From the NCBI GenBank assembly GCA_018260375.1, contig JAGLBF010000016.1, forward strand, positions 1 to 26,464: DNA of 26,464 nucleotides. Direction: 5' to 3'. This document shows positions 1 through 7,320 of the stretch, in pieces. The notes under the pieces were generated by a model that saw only the letters and a list, made by a program, of their open reading frames with translations, was not told the DNA's origin and made no database searches. The first letter of the stretch is position 1. Each line of letters starts with the position of its first letter. This DNA is from Deinococcus sp. (GTDB lineage Bacteria > Deinococcota > Deinococci > Deinococcales > Deinococcaceae). A program made the translations under genes and the position numbers.

Positions 1-107
1 TCCGAATCAATCCGAGCGGATGCGAGTGGGAACAGCATACGGACTGCGCGGTATGAAGCCGCAGGCGGCGCTTTTCCAACTGTGGTGGAATTTAGCGGCA
101 GTCCGTA
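1..107 (+). mobile_element. MITE copy A, cut by the window edge
   Basis: Right-hand 107 bp of the 133-bp repeat found complete at 2499, 8929 and 13216. The flank module occupies about 1-37 and the inverted-ended core 38-107. The core is 70 bp here because of one extra G near its right end. The element ends TCCGTA at 102-107 and is followed by TGA (108-110), the expected 3-bp target duplication; the left copy lies outside the window. Core orientation relative to the flank is the same as in the 2499 and 8929 copies. Confidence 0.85.
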
Positions 108-182
108 TGATATGTAATCCTACTCAACTTTAATAAGGCCCTGCTCACTGAGGTCAGGTAACAGCGCCGAATGAAGCGTGCG

Positions 183-935
183 TTAATCAAGTTCCCACAT
201 GGTACTAGACTTGATTTCGGTGAGGGTCACGCTCTTTTTAGAGCGGCCAACGACCCCAAACTGCAAGGCGATGTAGCGCAGGTTGTAAAGCCACAGGCCC
301 AGTCCCACCAGCCAGCATAACCCGCGCGGCAGCCAGCCCCAGCTGCTTTGCCAGCTGAGCAGTGCCAGCAATGAACGCAGCGGCCCCCAGCCTGTCAGTG
401 CGCCGAGTGCGCCCAGCAGGGCCAGCAAGCCGTCTAACATGGTGGGCAGCAGACCGATAATCAGCCCCAGCCAAAGCCCGCGCCAGTGCTTGCCCCGTGC
501 AAAAGCCCGCCCGAACAGGTATGTTGCTGCGCCTGCTAACAGCGCGAGCACTACGCTCAGCGGCACTTGCCACACGCTGACCGGCAGCGTGCTGGCTCCC
601 AGACCCAGAAGCGCACTGGCAGGCTTTTTGCTGCTCAGGCTTTCTTGGTTACCCAGTTTGCCGATCAGGGCTTCCACCTCGCTGGTGGTAATAACGCGGT
701 GGGTGTTGAGGCGCTGCAAGTCGCCTTGCAAAGCCGCGTAGCGCCCGCCTAAGCCCCTGCTGGTGCGCTGTGCTCGCTGTAATTGGGTATGCACCAGCGG
801 CATATTGCCCACCATAGCGGCGTTTTGGGCGCGGGCAAGGGCGGCGTAAAGTTGGTCTACTCCAGCGGCAGGCGCGGCAAAGGCAACGCTGATGGCGCAC
901 AGCGTAAGCCATAAAAGCCGCCATTGTACCCGCAC
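183..935 (-). CDS. Secreted/membrane protein of unknown function
   Basis: I do not recognise this family. With a GTG start at 935 the product is 250 aa: a signal-peptide-like N-terminus (basic RVQWR, then a hydrophobic stretch to about residue 20 ending AFA-AP), a charged, probably helical extracytoplasmic region (about 25-110), then three hydrophobic segments at roughly 118-140, 150-180 and 185-225 and a short basic tail. The open frame continues upstream to 1049, but that part overlaps the roadblock gene. The GTG start has GAGG just upstream, overlapping the end of the roadblock gene (stop 944-946), which points to translational coupling and a two-gene operon. The membrane location could let it act as partner for the roadblock protein (inference). 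Confidence 0.7.
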   Translation of the reverse strand: MRVQWRLLWLTLCAISVAFAAPAAGVDQLYAALARAQNAAMVGNMPLVHTQLQRAQRTSRGLGGRYAALQGDLQRLNTHRVITTSEVEALIGKLGNQESLSSKKPASALLGLGASTLPVSVWQVPLSVVLALLAGAATYLFGRAFARGKHWRGLWLGLIIGLLPTMLDGLLALLGALGALTGWGPLRSLLALLSWQSSWGWLPRGLCWLVGLGLWLYNLRYIALQFGVVGRSKKSVTLTEIKSSTMWELD

Positions 936-943
936 CGTTTTCC

Positions 944-1363
944 TCAAGCAGTGACCTGTATCTGCTGTAATTCGGTAAGCAGACGGCCCACATTGACATT
1001 GCCGCGCGCGACCACAGCTACGCAGTAGTGGCCCACCACGCGCATACACACGGTAGCCCCGCCCGCTTGCAGGCTGCCAAACTGCGCGCTGACCAGTCTG
1101 AGGCCCTGACCGCGCAGCAGCAGCGCCGTCGCCGCTACTATGTCGCCCATAGAAGGCGCCCCCGTAGGCTTGCGCTCGTTGATCACCTGGCCTTGCATGT
1201 CGGTCAGCACCACAGTTTGCACGCCGCTGTTATGTGCAAGCTCGGTCATCAGCGCACCTTGGCCCTGGGGGGTGTCTAGCGCGTAGGCTTTGCTAGAGGC
1301 TTGCAGGTGTCTGTATTCGGGGTCTACAAACTCAAAATCATCGGCGCTAAATTCATCAGACAT
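944..1363 (-). CDS. Roadblock/LC7-domain-like protein
   Basis: 139 aa, cytosolic, no signal peptide. After an acidic N-terminus (about 1-18) the protein has the alpha/beta pattern of the roadblock/LC7 fold: a strand with GVQTVVLTDMQG (about 47-58), a glycine-containing turn, a helix (MGDIVAATALLLRGQ), a strand pair around VCMRVVGHYCVAVVARG and a final helix ending LTELQQI. Bacterial roadblock proteins such as MglB usually act as homodimers with small Ras-like GTPases. No GTPase gene is visible here, so a partner would be elsewhere. The start is well set: AGGAGA lies 7 nt upstream of the ATG. A TATACT box (1407-1412, minus strand) is a plausible promoter. Family call is by fold pattern only. 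Confidence 0.65.
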   Translation of the reverse strand: MSDEFSADDFEFVDPEYRHLQASSKAYALDTPQGQGALMTELAHNSGVQTVVLTDMQGQVINERKPTGAPSMGDIVAATALLLRGQGLRLVSAQFGSLQAGGATVCMRVVGHYCVAVVARGNVNVGRLLTELQQIQVTA

Positions 1364-1406
1364 GGCTTTTTCTCCTGGTGCACTGGGTGTACTCTTTGCG
1401 GCTCTT

Positions 1407-1412
1407 AGTATA
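1407..1412 (-). promoter_or_regulatory. Probable -10 box of the roadblock operon
   Basis: TATACT on the minus strand, about 45 nt upstream of the roadblock ATG. No convincing -35 hexamer was found at 16-18 bp. Confidence 0.4.
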
Positions 1413-1552
1413 GAGGGCAGCAGCCCAGCAGGTGTATAGTCTCCTCGCTACCGTTATGCTGGGCAGGCCAGAACATGAGGAAAAGCTGCGGGTGCCAGGC
1501 TGCAAACAGGGCAAAAGGCGCTTTGTGATCCCTGCCCGCTCCCTACCCGCTG

Positions 1553-1558
1553 TACAAT
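1553..1558 (+). promoter_or_regulatory. -10 box for leaderless start at 1565
   Basis: TACAAT ends 6 nt before the ATG at 1565 and no Shine-Dalgarno sequence precedes the ATG, so transcription probably starts at or next to the A of the start codon. Confidence 0.6.
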
Positions 1559-1564
1559 AGCGGT

Positions 1565-2395
1565 ATGCCTTCCCAGCCCAAAGAATCCCAGCCCAAATGG
1601 CCTCAGTCTAGCCTGCCCCGCGTTCTAGACCTGAGCTATCCCTCTAACCAGTACGCGGCGGGCGGTTTGCTGGTGGGGATTTTGCTTTCGCGGGTGCGGG
1701 GGCGTGGCTGGATACATGCGGTGGGTGACGGGCTGGCGGGCTTTGCGGCCTGGGCCACGGCGCGGGAGCTTGACCCTGACCACCAGGAGACGGCGGCAGT
1801 ATCCCTGCCCCTTGCTTTGACGGTGTCCCTGTTGGATAACACGCCTCACCCACTGGGCAGTTTTGCCGTGATGTCGGGCCTGCGGGTGCTGGGCAGTACG
1901 GTTGGCCTGCCTGCCACGCCGCTTGATACGCTGGCGCTACTAGCTCAAGCAGCCCTGAGCGCCTACACGGGCGAACGGGTGGCGGCCGCAGTGCCGGGCG
2001 CGTCGCTGGCCCTCTCGCTGGCAGAGGCAGACCGTTTTAGCCCCGCGCCGTCTACGCTTCCGGGTGTGGCCCTTGTCGGCGCGGCGGCCCTGCTTCCAGC
2101 CCGGCCATCTGGTAAGCAGCACAGCCGTGATAAGACACCCAAGCACAGCCCCGCCAGTGACCTGCTGAGCCTCGCAGCTCTGACTTTAGCTGCAGGCCTG
2201 GCCCGCCCAGAGCCCATTGACAGCCACTGCGACCAAGTCTCTGTCAAAGTTGCCTCTGAGCGAATTCAACGCTCACGCCAACTGGCGCTGGGTGCGCTCG
2301 CCAGCGGACTCGTACTGCGGCAAACGCGCTCGCTGGGGCCACTGGCGGCGGCAGTGCTGTGCACCGCCATAAGAAGGCAAAAGGCTGCACTTTAG
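1565..2395 (+). CDS. Hypothetical protein, Ala/Leu-rich
   Basis: 276 aa, family not recognised. A polar N-terminus (1-30) precedes a series of small-residue-rich hydrophobic stretches (about 31-45, 55-65, 80-92, 120-135, 165-180, 200-215, 240-270) that could be membrane helices or buried helices of a soluble protein. A conspicuous patch is ARELDPDHQ near residues 66-74, and LLDNTPHPLG near 89-98. A Lys/Ser-rich linker (about 180-197) separates two parts. The start is the leaderless ATG at 1565. Its 3' end converges on the phosphoesterase gene, with a bidirectional hairpin and a MITE between them. Confidence 0.65.
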   Translation: MPSQPKESQPKWPQSSLPRVLDLSYPSNQYAAGGLLVGILLSRVRGRGWIHAVGDGLAGFAAWATARELDPDHQETAAVSLPLALTVSLLDNTPHPLGSFAVMSGLRVLGSTVGLPATPLDTLALLAQAALSAYTGERVAAAVPGASLALSLAEADRFSPAPSTLPGVALVGAAALLPARPSGKQHSRDKTPKHSPASDLLSLAALTLAAGLARPEPIDSHCDQVSVKVASERIQRSRQLALGALASGLVLRQTRSLGPLAAAVLCTAIRRQKAAL

Positions 2396-2433
2396 CCCCC
2401 TGAGCGCGGCCACAGAGCTAATTGCTCACAAAA

Positions 2434-2476
2434 GAAAAGAGACAAAAGACTGTACTTTAGCCTTTTGTCTCTTTTC
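2434..2476. terminator. Bidirectional terminator hairpin
   Basis: Perfect 15-bp stem (2434-2448 pairs with 2462-2476) with a 13-nt loop. Arms end in T-runs in both directions, and the minus-strand reading continues into TTTTG. It lies between two convergent genes, so it can stop transcription from both sides. The loop repeats the 3' end of the upstream gene. Confidence 0.8.
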
Positions 2477-2498
2477 GGGTGCCAGAGCGCTGCGCTTA

Positions 2499-2631
2499 TA
2501 CGGACTGCGCTCCATTCCACCACAGTCGGAAAAGCGCCGCCTGCGGTTCCATACCGCGCAGTCCGTATGCTGTTCCCACTCGCATCCGCTCGGATTGATT
2601 CGGAAGTACGCCAAATCAATCGGAATCCGTA
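2499..2631 (-). mobile_element. MITE copy B, 133 bp, TSD TTA
   Basis: Complete element ending TACGGA (2499-2504) and TCCGTA (2626-2631), flanked by TTA on both sides (2496-2498 and 2632-2634). The core with inverted ends TACGGACTGCGC/GCGCAGTCCGTA is 2499-2567; the flank module is 2568-2631 and contains the GATTGATT/AATCAATC inverted repeat. No coding capacity. The right TTA is the reverse complement of the TAA stop codon of the phosphoesterase gene. Confidence 0.9.
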
Positions 2632-3573
2632 TTACTTGGTATAGATGGGGCGGAAGCCAAACACTCCTGGCGTGTTGGTATCTACCGTCACTTCAACCGC
2701 GCCCACATCCGACTCGCCCATCACTTGCAGGCGGGTCACATTCTTGAGGGTGGGGCTGGCGATGGTTTGCCCGATACCCGTATTGGCGCCCGCTTCGGTC
2801 AGGGGGCGGTCAATAATCAGCACGTGCGAATCGCCGTGAATCAGCAGCACAGGCTTACCGTAAGCTTTGGCTTCGGCGGCGAGCGTGTTCACGGTGTCGC
2901 GCAGGCCAATGTCAGTCAGCAAAAAGGGTGCGCCATAAAATACGTCGGCTTGAAAGGCAACCACCACAGCGGGGGCATTTTTGGCTTTGGCTTCGGCAAA
3001 GGTGGCCTTGATCCACTCTACGTTGGCGGCGTTGCGCTCAAAATACTCAGCGGTGCTCGCGGTGTTGCGCTCCATGCCGTTGTTGCTGCCCACCACATTG
3101 ATGGTGGCAAAGACGACGCCCTGCTGTGCCCAGCGGCTGTTTTCAATCACTTTGTCCTGACGGGTCAGCACGATGGGTTTTTTGCCAAAGGACTTGTCGC
3201 CCATTTGCTTAAAGAACATGTCGCGCACTTTGGCGAGGCGCTCTAGCGTGTCAAACTTGCCGGCCTTTTCGCGGTGGCAGTCGGTCCATTCGTTGTCGCC
3301 AGGGGTGTAAATCAGTGGGCCGTTGAACATTCCAAACTCGTCTTTCACCTTCTGAAAGTTCTCGTCAGTGCAGGGCGTAGAGCCACTCTTGATGTCGCCC
3401 ACGTGCACGGTAAAGACAGGGTTTAGTTTGTTGACCTCGCCAATCAGCGCCTCAAAGCGGGCGTAGTCGTCAGGCAACTTGTAGGGCATGTCGCCCAGGG
3501 CTATAAATTTAAAGCTGGCGGCAGAGGCGGTAGCGGCGAGGGCAAACAGGGTGGTGAGGATAATCTTTTTCAT
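2632..3573 (-). CDS. Secreted calcineurin-like metallophosphoesterase
   Basis: 313 aa with a clear Sec signal peptide (MKK, hydrophobic core, cleavage near ASA-AS at about 18). The metallophosphoesterase signature follows in order: GD at 27-28, GDIKSG at 59-64, GDNEWTDCH at 92-100 and a late GDSH at 247-250 with His246 before it, residues that normally hold the two-metal centre. The usual mid-domain metal-binding His is not obvious in the AFQAD segment (206-210). It would hydrolyse phosphate esters outside the cytoplasm; substrate unknown. GGAG 7 nt before the ATG fixes the start. It lies 113 bp downstream of the phytase/GDPD gene on the same strand, so probably the same operon. Its TAA stop coincides with the target duplication of MITE B. 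Confidence 0.85.
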   Translation of the reverse strand: MKKIILTTLFALAATASAASFKFIALGDMPYKLPDDYARFEALIGEVNKLNPVFTVHVGDIKSGSTPCTDENFQKVKDEFGMFNGPLIYTPGDNEWTDCHREKAGKFDTLERLAKVRDMFFKQMGDKSFGKKPIVLTRQDKVIENSRWAQQGVVFATINVVGSNNGMERNTASTAEYFERNAANVEWIKATFAEAKAKNAPAVVVAFQADVFYGAPFLLTDIGLRDTVNTLAAEAKAYGKPVLLIHGDSHVLIIDRPLTEAGANTGIGQTIASPTLKNVTRLQVMGESDVGAVEVTVDTNTPGVFGFRPIYTK

Positions 3574-3686
3574 GTGGACTCCGTTGAGAGTAGGGCGGGC
3601 TGAGGCGTCAGGGACACCTTAACGCTGGCGTGTGGAACATGTGGTTCAATCAGGATGCTGAGCCATTCACATAGTGATACCATCCC

Positions 3687-5933
3687 TTATTTGCGGCCTA
3701 CGCCCGCGCTCAGGCTCAGCGGCGCGTCTAACTTAATCCACAAAAACTCGTTGGTGTCTTTGACGTCTTTGCCGCGTCCGCCTGTGGCGGGGTAGTTGTT
3801 GTCGTTGGCCACCAAAATGGTGTTGGCGTCGAGCACAATCACGTTTTCAATAGTCACGTACGGGAACTTGAACACGCCGCCCTGGGTGCTGGGGGCGAGG
3901 CCCTGAGGGTCTTGTAGGTTCATCAGGTCAGCTACCAGCGTCTTTTTAAAGGTGCCGTCGGCATTTTTGTCATTCAGGTCAAACCTGTACACCCGCTTGA
4001 GCTTGGCCGCGTCGCCCTGGTTCTGGTCGCGCTCTAGCACCAGCCACTCGTGGTCGTTGACAGGGCTCATGTCGCCGATAGCGTTGCTGGCGTCGTCCAG
4101 CGGGTAGCGGCCTGTCAGTGACCACTGCTTGGTTGCCAAGTTGATGGCGTGCAGGCGAATCTGGCCTGCGGGGTCGCCCTTTACGGTTTTTTCCAGCAGG
4201 GCGTAGAGCGTTTTGCCATCTGGGCTAAGGTTCAGGCCCTCAAAGCCGCCGCTAGCAGGCAGGTTGGCATCACTGCTGCTGTTGCCCTGCGAAAAGTCGA
4301 CGTGCTGGGGGCTGCGGACTTGGGGCGCGGTGTACTGGGCCACCACTTTGGCTCCAGTAGCGGGAAAGTCGGTAAAAAAGCCGTCTATCCCCGCCCCGAT
4401 AAACTGGCGCATTTCGGCCTCTGGGTCGTTTTTGTACTGGGCAAGCAGGTACGTGGGTTCGTTGCGCAGCGTCCAGGTGTGCACATAGAGCCCGGCAGCG
4501 TGCGCCCGCTTTATCAAGTCAGTGGTCTGACCCTTGTCATCGACAATCCAGCGCTTATAGGGGGCCACACCTGTGGCGTAAGAGGCAATTTCCTTTAGGC
4601 CTGCGTCTGACAGCATATCGGCGGGGGTACGCTTATCGCCCGAAACGGCCAGGTCATAGGCGGGTTCGTTAGCGCTGCTCACCAGTTGCATCAGCGGAAT
4701 GTTCACACCCGCTTTAGGCATGATCTTGGTTTTGAGGTCTTTGAGGTTGCTCACTTCAAATGACTGAATAAACACGCGGCTTGGGTCGGTAAAGTTCTCC
4801 TTGACCAGCGTGTCAATCAGAAGTTGGCTGATGTCAAAGCCTGCCGCTTTCATAGCGGTGGGGTGCTTGGTTTCGGGGTAAATACCCACCTTTTTGCCGG
4901 TCTTGGCCTCTATATCTTTGACAAAAGCGATGATTTCGGGCAGCGTCAGAATCTCAGATTGCCCGTCATAGGCAGTGCCGCGCAAGGCGGGCAGGCGCTC
5001 TACCGCCCGCAGGGTCTTGAGTTCGGCGACGGTAAAGTCATTCACCCAAAAGCCGTAGATGTCTTGTCCGTCCAGCTTGCCCGTGCGGGCGCGGTCGGCA
5101 AATTCGTGGTGATTGACGATATCGGTGGTGGCTTCAATCACCTTACCGCCTTGGCTCAGGGGTTTATCCAGTGCCGCCAGCAGGGGCTCGTGGCGGTCAA
5201 TCAGTGCGCCGTCTTTGCTCACCACCAGGTCAGGCTCAATAAAGTCGGCGCCGCCGTCCACCGCAGCCTGATAGCCCGCGAGGGTGTGTTCTGGGCGCGT
5301 GCCGGCACTGCCACGGTGTCCGGTAACCACAGGGCGCTGGCCCTTTAGGGTGGCAAATTGCATGAGGTTAGGGGTCGCCACTGGGGCTTCTAGCAGCTTA
5401 CCTGCCGCGTCAAAGTGCAGAATGTACGGCCCAAACTCCTCGCCGACCCAGATGGTACCGTCAGGCGCAAAAGCAAAGCCTTCTACGTCCAGGTCGGCCC
5501 CTGTGAGCAGGCGGTCTGGGGTGTTTTCATTGACAATCTGAAAAGGGATTTTGTGACCAGGGTCACTAAACTGAACGTAACGGCCTACGGTCACTTTCTC
5601 AGGCTGGCCTTTGGCGGTACGGGGGGTCAGCTGAAGGTTGCGGATACGCAGGTAGTAGTCGGCGCTGTTGCTCTTGGCGCCGTAGCCGTTGTCACTCAGA
5701 AACCAGTAGCTGCCGTCTTTGCCAAATTGCACGCCGCTAAAGCCCTGTACTGGCTGCGACTTAAAGCGGGGCTCACCGCGCAGGCCACTGTTCCAAGCAC
5801 CACTCGCAGGGCCAGCGTCAAAGGTATCAGCCGGCAGCTCGGCCCAGCCCACCAGTGTAGCGGCCTGAGCAGTCGTCATCATCAGAAGGGCGGTCAATAA
5901 GAGTTTTCTCACCTTTCTTAATGTGAGGGGCAT
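3687..5933 (-). CDS. Phytase-like / glycerophosphodiester phosphodiesterase fusion
   Basis: 748 aa, exported (RKVRK then LLLTALLMMTT, cleavage near AQA-AT, residue 24). The GDPD domain spans roughly 200-540: HRG at 206-208, EPD at 233-235, a second His at 248 (RHE) and YPETKHP at 352-358, all normal for GlpQ-type enzymes that release glycerol-3-phosphate from glycerophosphodiesters. On both sides (about 25-195 and 550-740) is sequence of the esterase-like/phytase-like beta-propeller type (PDGTIWVGEE; GFEGLNLSPDGKTLYALLE; VLERD), so the GDPD domain appears inserted inside a propeller. The start is uncertain: the ATG at 5933 lies inside the periodic upstream array and has no good ribosome site; GTG at 5912 is the alternative. 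Probable first gene of a phosphate-scavenging operon with the phosphoesterase. Confidence 0.85.
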   Translation of the reverse strand: MPLTLRKVRKLLLTALLMMTTAQAATLVGWAELPADTFDAGPASGAWNSGLRGEPRFKSQPVQGFSGVQFGKDGSYWFLSDNGYGAKSNSADYYLRIRNLQLTPRTAKGQPEKVTVGRYVQFSDPGHKIPFQIVNENTPDRLLTGADLDVEGFAFAPDGTIWVGEEFGPYILHFDAAGKLLEAPVATPNLMQFATLKGQRPVVTGHRGSAGTRPEHTLAGYQAAVDGGADFIEPDLVVSKDGALIDRHEPLLAALDKPLSQGGKVIEATTDIVNHHEFADRARTGKLDGQDIYGFWVNDFTVAELKTLRAVERLPALRGTAYDGQSEILTLPEIIAFVKDIEAKTGKKVGIYPETKHPTAMKAAGFDISQLLIDTLVKENFTDPSRVFIQSFEVSNLKDLKTKIMPKAGVNIPLMQLVSSANEPAYDLAVSGDKRTPADMLSDAGLKEIASYATGVAPYKRWIVDDKGQTTDLIKRAHAAGLYVHTWTLRNEPTYLLAQYKNDPEAEMRQFIGAGIDGFFTDFPATGAKVVAQYTAPQVRSPQHVDFSQGNSSSDANLPASGGFEGLNLSPDGKTLYALLEKTVKGDPAGQIRLHAINLATKQWSLTGRYPLDDASNAIGDMSPVNDHEWLVLERDQNQGDAAKLKRVYRFDLNDKNADGTFKKTLVADLMNLQDPQGLAPSTQGGVFKFPYVTIENVIVLDANTILVANDNNYPATGGRGKDVKDTNEFLWIKLDAPLSLSAGVGRK

Positions 5934-5973
5934 TTGTCATGTCAATGTGAGGGAATTGTCAGGTGAGGGTCAG
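5922..5973 (-). promoter_or_regulatory. Pho-box-like 11-bp direct-repeat array
   Basis: Minus strand: CTGACC (5973-5968), CTGACA (5962-5957), CTCACA (5951-5946) and ATGACA (5940-5935) begin exactly 11 bp apart; a fifth CTCACA (5927-5922) is 13 bp further on. Classical PhoB/PhoP boxes are 6-7-bp direct repeats with 11-bp spacing. A perfect TTGACA (5945-5940) lies within the array. It stands immediately before two secreted phosphatase genes, which fits phosphate-starvation control (inference). Confidence 0.5.
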
Positions 5974-6038
5974 GCCGTAGGGGAAAAGGCAGTAAGGTCA
6001 GCGCGTCTGAAGGCCCGGCCTCTAGATACGTTTTACCG

Positions 6039-6923
6039 TCAAACCTCCTGTGCCTCAAACACCACGCTGGGCGCGGCATATTCGTCTTGGGCGGCGACCA
6101 GCTGTATCTCGCGGCTGCCTGCGCGGTGAGTAAGATCTAGCAGGGCGTAGAGTGCGCTCATAGACAGGCTCAGCGCTGTACTCACGCTGCCGGAGCGCAG
6201 ATAGTGCCCCAAAAACAGTGCGGCAATCGCGTCGCCTGTGCCGTTGCGGGGCGGGGTCAGCGGCAAAAGCGGTGTGCGGCACAGCCAAGCGCCCTGGCCC
6301 GTGACCGCCAGGGTTTCTATCTGGTCTGCGGGTGCGTCTTGCCGCATCAAACTGGTGATGACTACCATCTTAAGCCCGTCTTCTTTCATGCGGCTGCGAA
6401 GCGCCTGGGCCGCAGTCATGGCGCTTTCCAGGGTGTCTACCTTGTGACCTGTCAGCAGCTCCAGTTCAAACTGGTTGGGAGTGAGAATATCGGCCTGTAG
6501 CACCACTAAGCGCTCCATCATGCTTGGAATTTCGGGCCGCACAAACACCCCGCGTCCGTAATCACCCATCACGGGGTCAGCGCAGTACAAAGCACCTGGA
6601 TTGGCCCGGCGCACCCGCTCCACTGTGTCCAGCACCTCGGCAATGGTACCTTCACTGCCCATGTAGCCGCTGAGTACCGCGCTGCAACTGGGCAACACCC
6701 CGTGCGCTTCTATGCCGCCTATCACGTCGTGGATGTGCTCGGGGGTAAACACCTGGCCCGTCCATGCGCCGTAGCCCGTGTGGTTAGAAAACTGCACCGT
6801 ATGGATAGCCCACACCTCAAACCCCAGGCGCTGCAACGGAAAAACGGCGGCGGCGTTTCCCACATGCCCGTAGCTGACCCAGGACTGAATAGAGAGAATA
6901 TTTTGCGGCAAAGTAAGCGTCAT
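6039..6923 (-). CDS. pdxY: Pyridoxal kinase PdxY
   Basis: 294 aa, full length for the family. It phosphorylates pyridoxal with ATP in the B6 salvage pathway, in the cytosol. Ribokinase-fold signatures are present: SIQSWVSYGHVGN (11-23), FSNHTGYG (45-52), the CADPVMGD segment (114-121), TPNQFELELLTG (148-159) and NGTGDAIAALF (227-237), whose Asp231 is the expected catalytic base in the GTGD anion hole. The ATG at 6923 is preceded by TAAAAT at 7 nt and no Shine-Dalgarno, so the mRNA is probably leaderless. It stands alone on the minus strand, divergent from murE. Confidence 0.93.
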   Translation of the reverse strand: MTLTLPQNILSIQSWVSYGHVGNAAAVFPLQRLGFEVWAIHTVQFSNHTGYGAWTGQVFTPEHIHDVIGGIEAHGVLPSCSAVLSGYMGSEGTIAEVLDTVERVRRANPGALYCADPVMGDYGRGVFVRPEIPSMMERLVVLQADILTPNQFELELLTGHKVDTLESAMTAAQALRSRMKEDGLKMVVITSLMRQDAPADQIETLAVTGQGAWLCRTPLLPLTPPRNGTGDAIAALFLGHYLRSGSVSTALSLSMSALYALLDLTHRAGSREIQLVAAQDEYAAPSVVFEAQEV

Positions 6924-6930
6924 AGCGGGT

Positions 6931-6936
6931 ATTTTA
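6931..6936 (-). promoter_or_regulatory. -10 box for leaderless pdxY
   Basis: TAAAAT on the minus strand, 7 nt upstream of the pdxY ATG, without an intervening ribosome binding site. Confidence 0.6.
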
Positions 6937-7208
6937 GGACGTGGCGGGGTGCGGTTGTACAGCTACTCTCTGGAGGTCAGCACTCAGTACACGGCTACCC
7001 GTCAGAGCAGTAAGCTGGTTTGGTCTAGCCAGACAACAAAAATCCGCCCGTAACAGCTTGGCGGCGGCGTAATAGTTATGCAGCGTGATAGTTATGCGGC
7101 GGGGTACTTATTAGGATTGATAGGTAAAACTATAGCGCGGTATTCACAGAGTGTCAACCCCTATACAATGTATGTAGTCTCTCATTCGCTGAGTAAGGCC
7201 ATGCGGTG

Positions 7209-7265
7209 GGCGGCGCGGCCTGTGATACGCAGTCCGTATCTTTTCTACTCGCCTCTGCTCGGATT
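7209..7265 (+). repeat. Decayed MITE fragment upstream of murE
   Basis: About 45 bp (GCAGTCCGTAT near 7229, then a CTACTCGCC..TGCTCGGATT stretch) resembles the core/flank junction of the 133-bp elements with several substitutions. No intact ends or target duplication. It accounts for part of the spurious open frame running from 7078 into murE. Confidence 0.5.
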
Positions 7266-7308
7266 CAACCGCAAGGTGTCTACAATGCCCCGCTCCTTTT
7301 TCATCCAC

Positions 7309-7314
7309 TATCAT
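7309..7314 (+). promoter_or_regulatory. -10 box for leaderless murE
   Basis: TATCAT ends 6 nt before the ATG at 7321. This supports 7321 over the in-frame ATG at 7285, which does have AAGGTG upstream. A further promoter-like TACAAT lies at 7164-7169. Confidence 0.5.
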
Positions 7315-7320
7315 CAGGGC

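Noticed and set aside
7078..7320. 81-codon N-terminal extension of MurE
   Set aside because: It contains decayed MITE sequence and has no family similarity; the MurE N-terminus and a leaderless promoter point to 7321.
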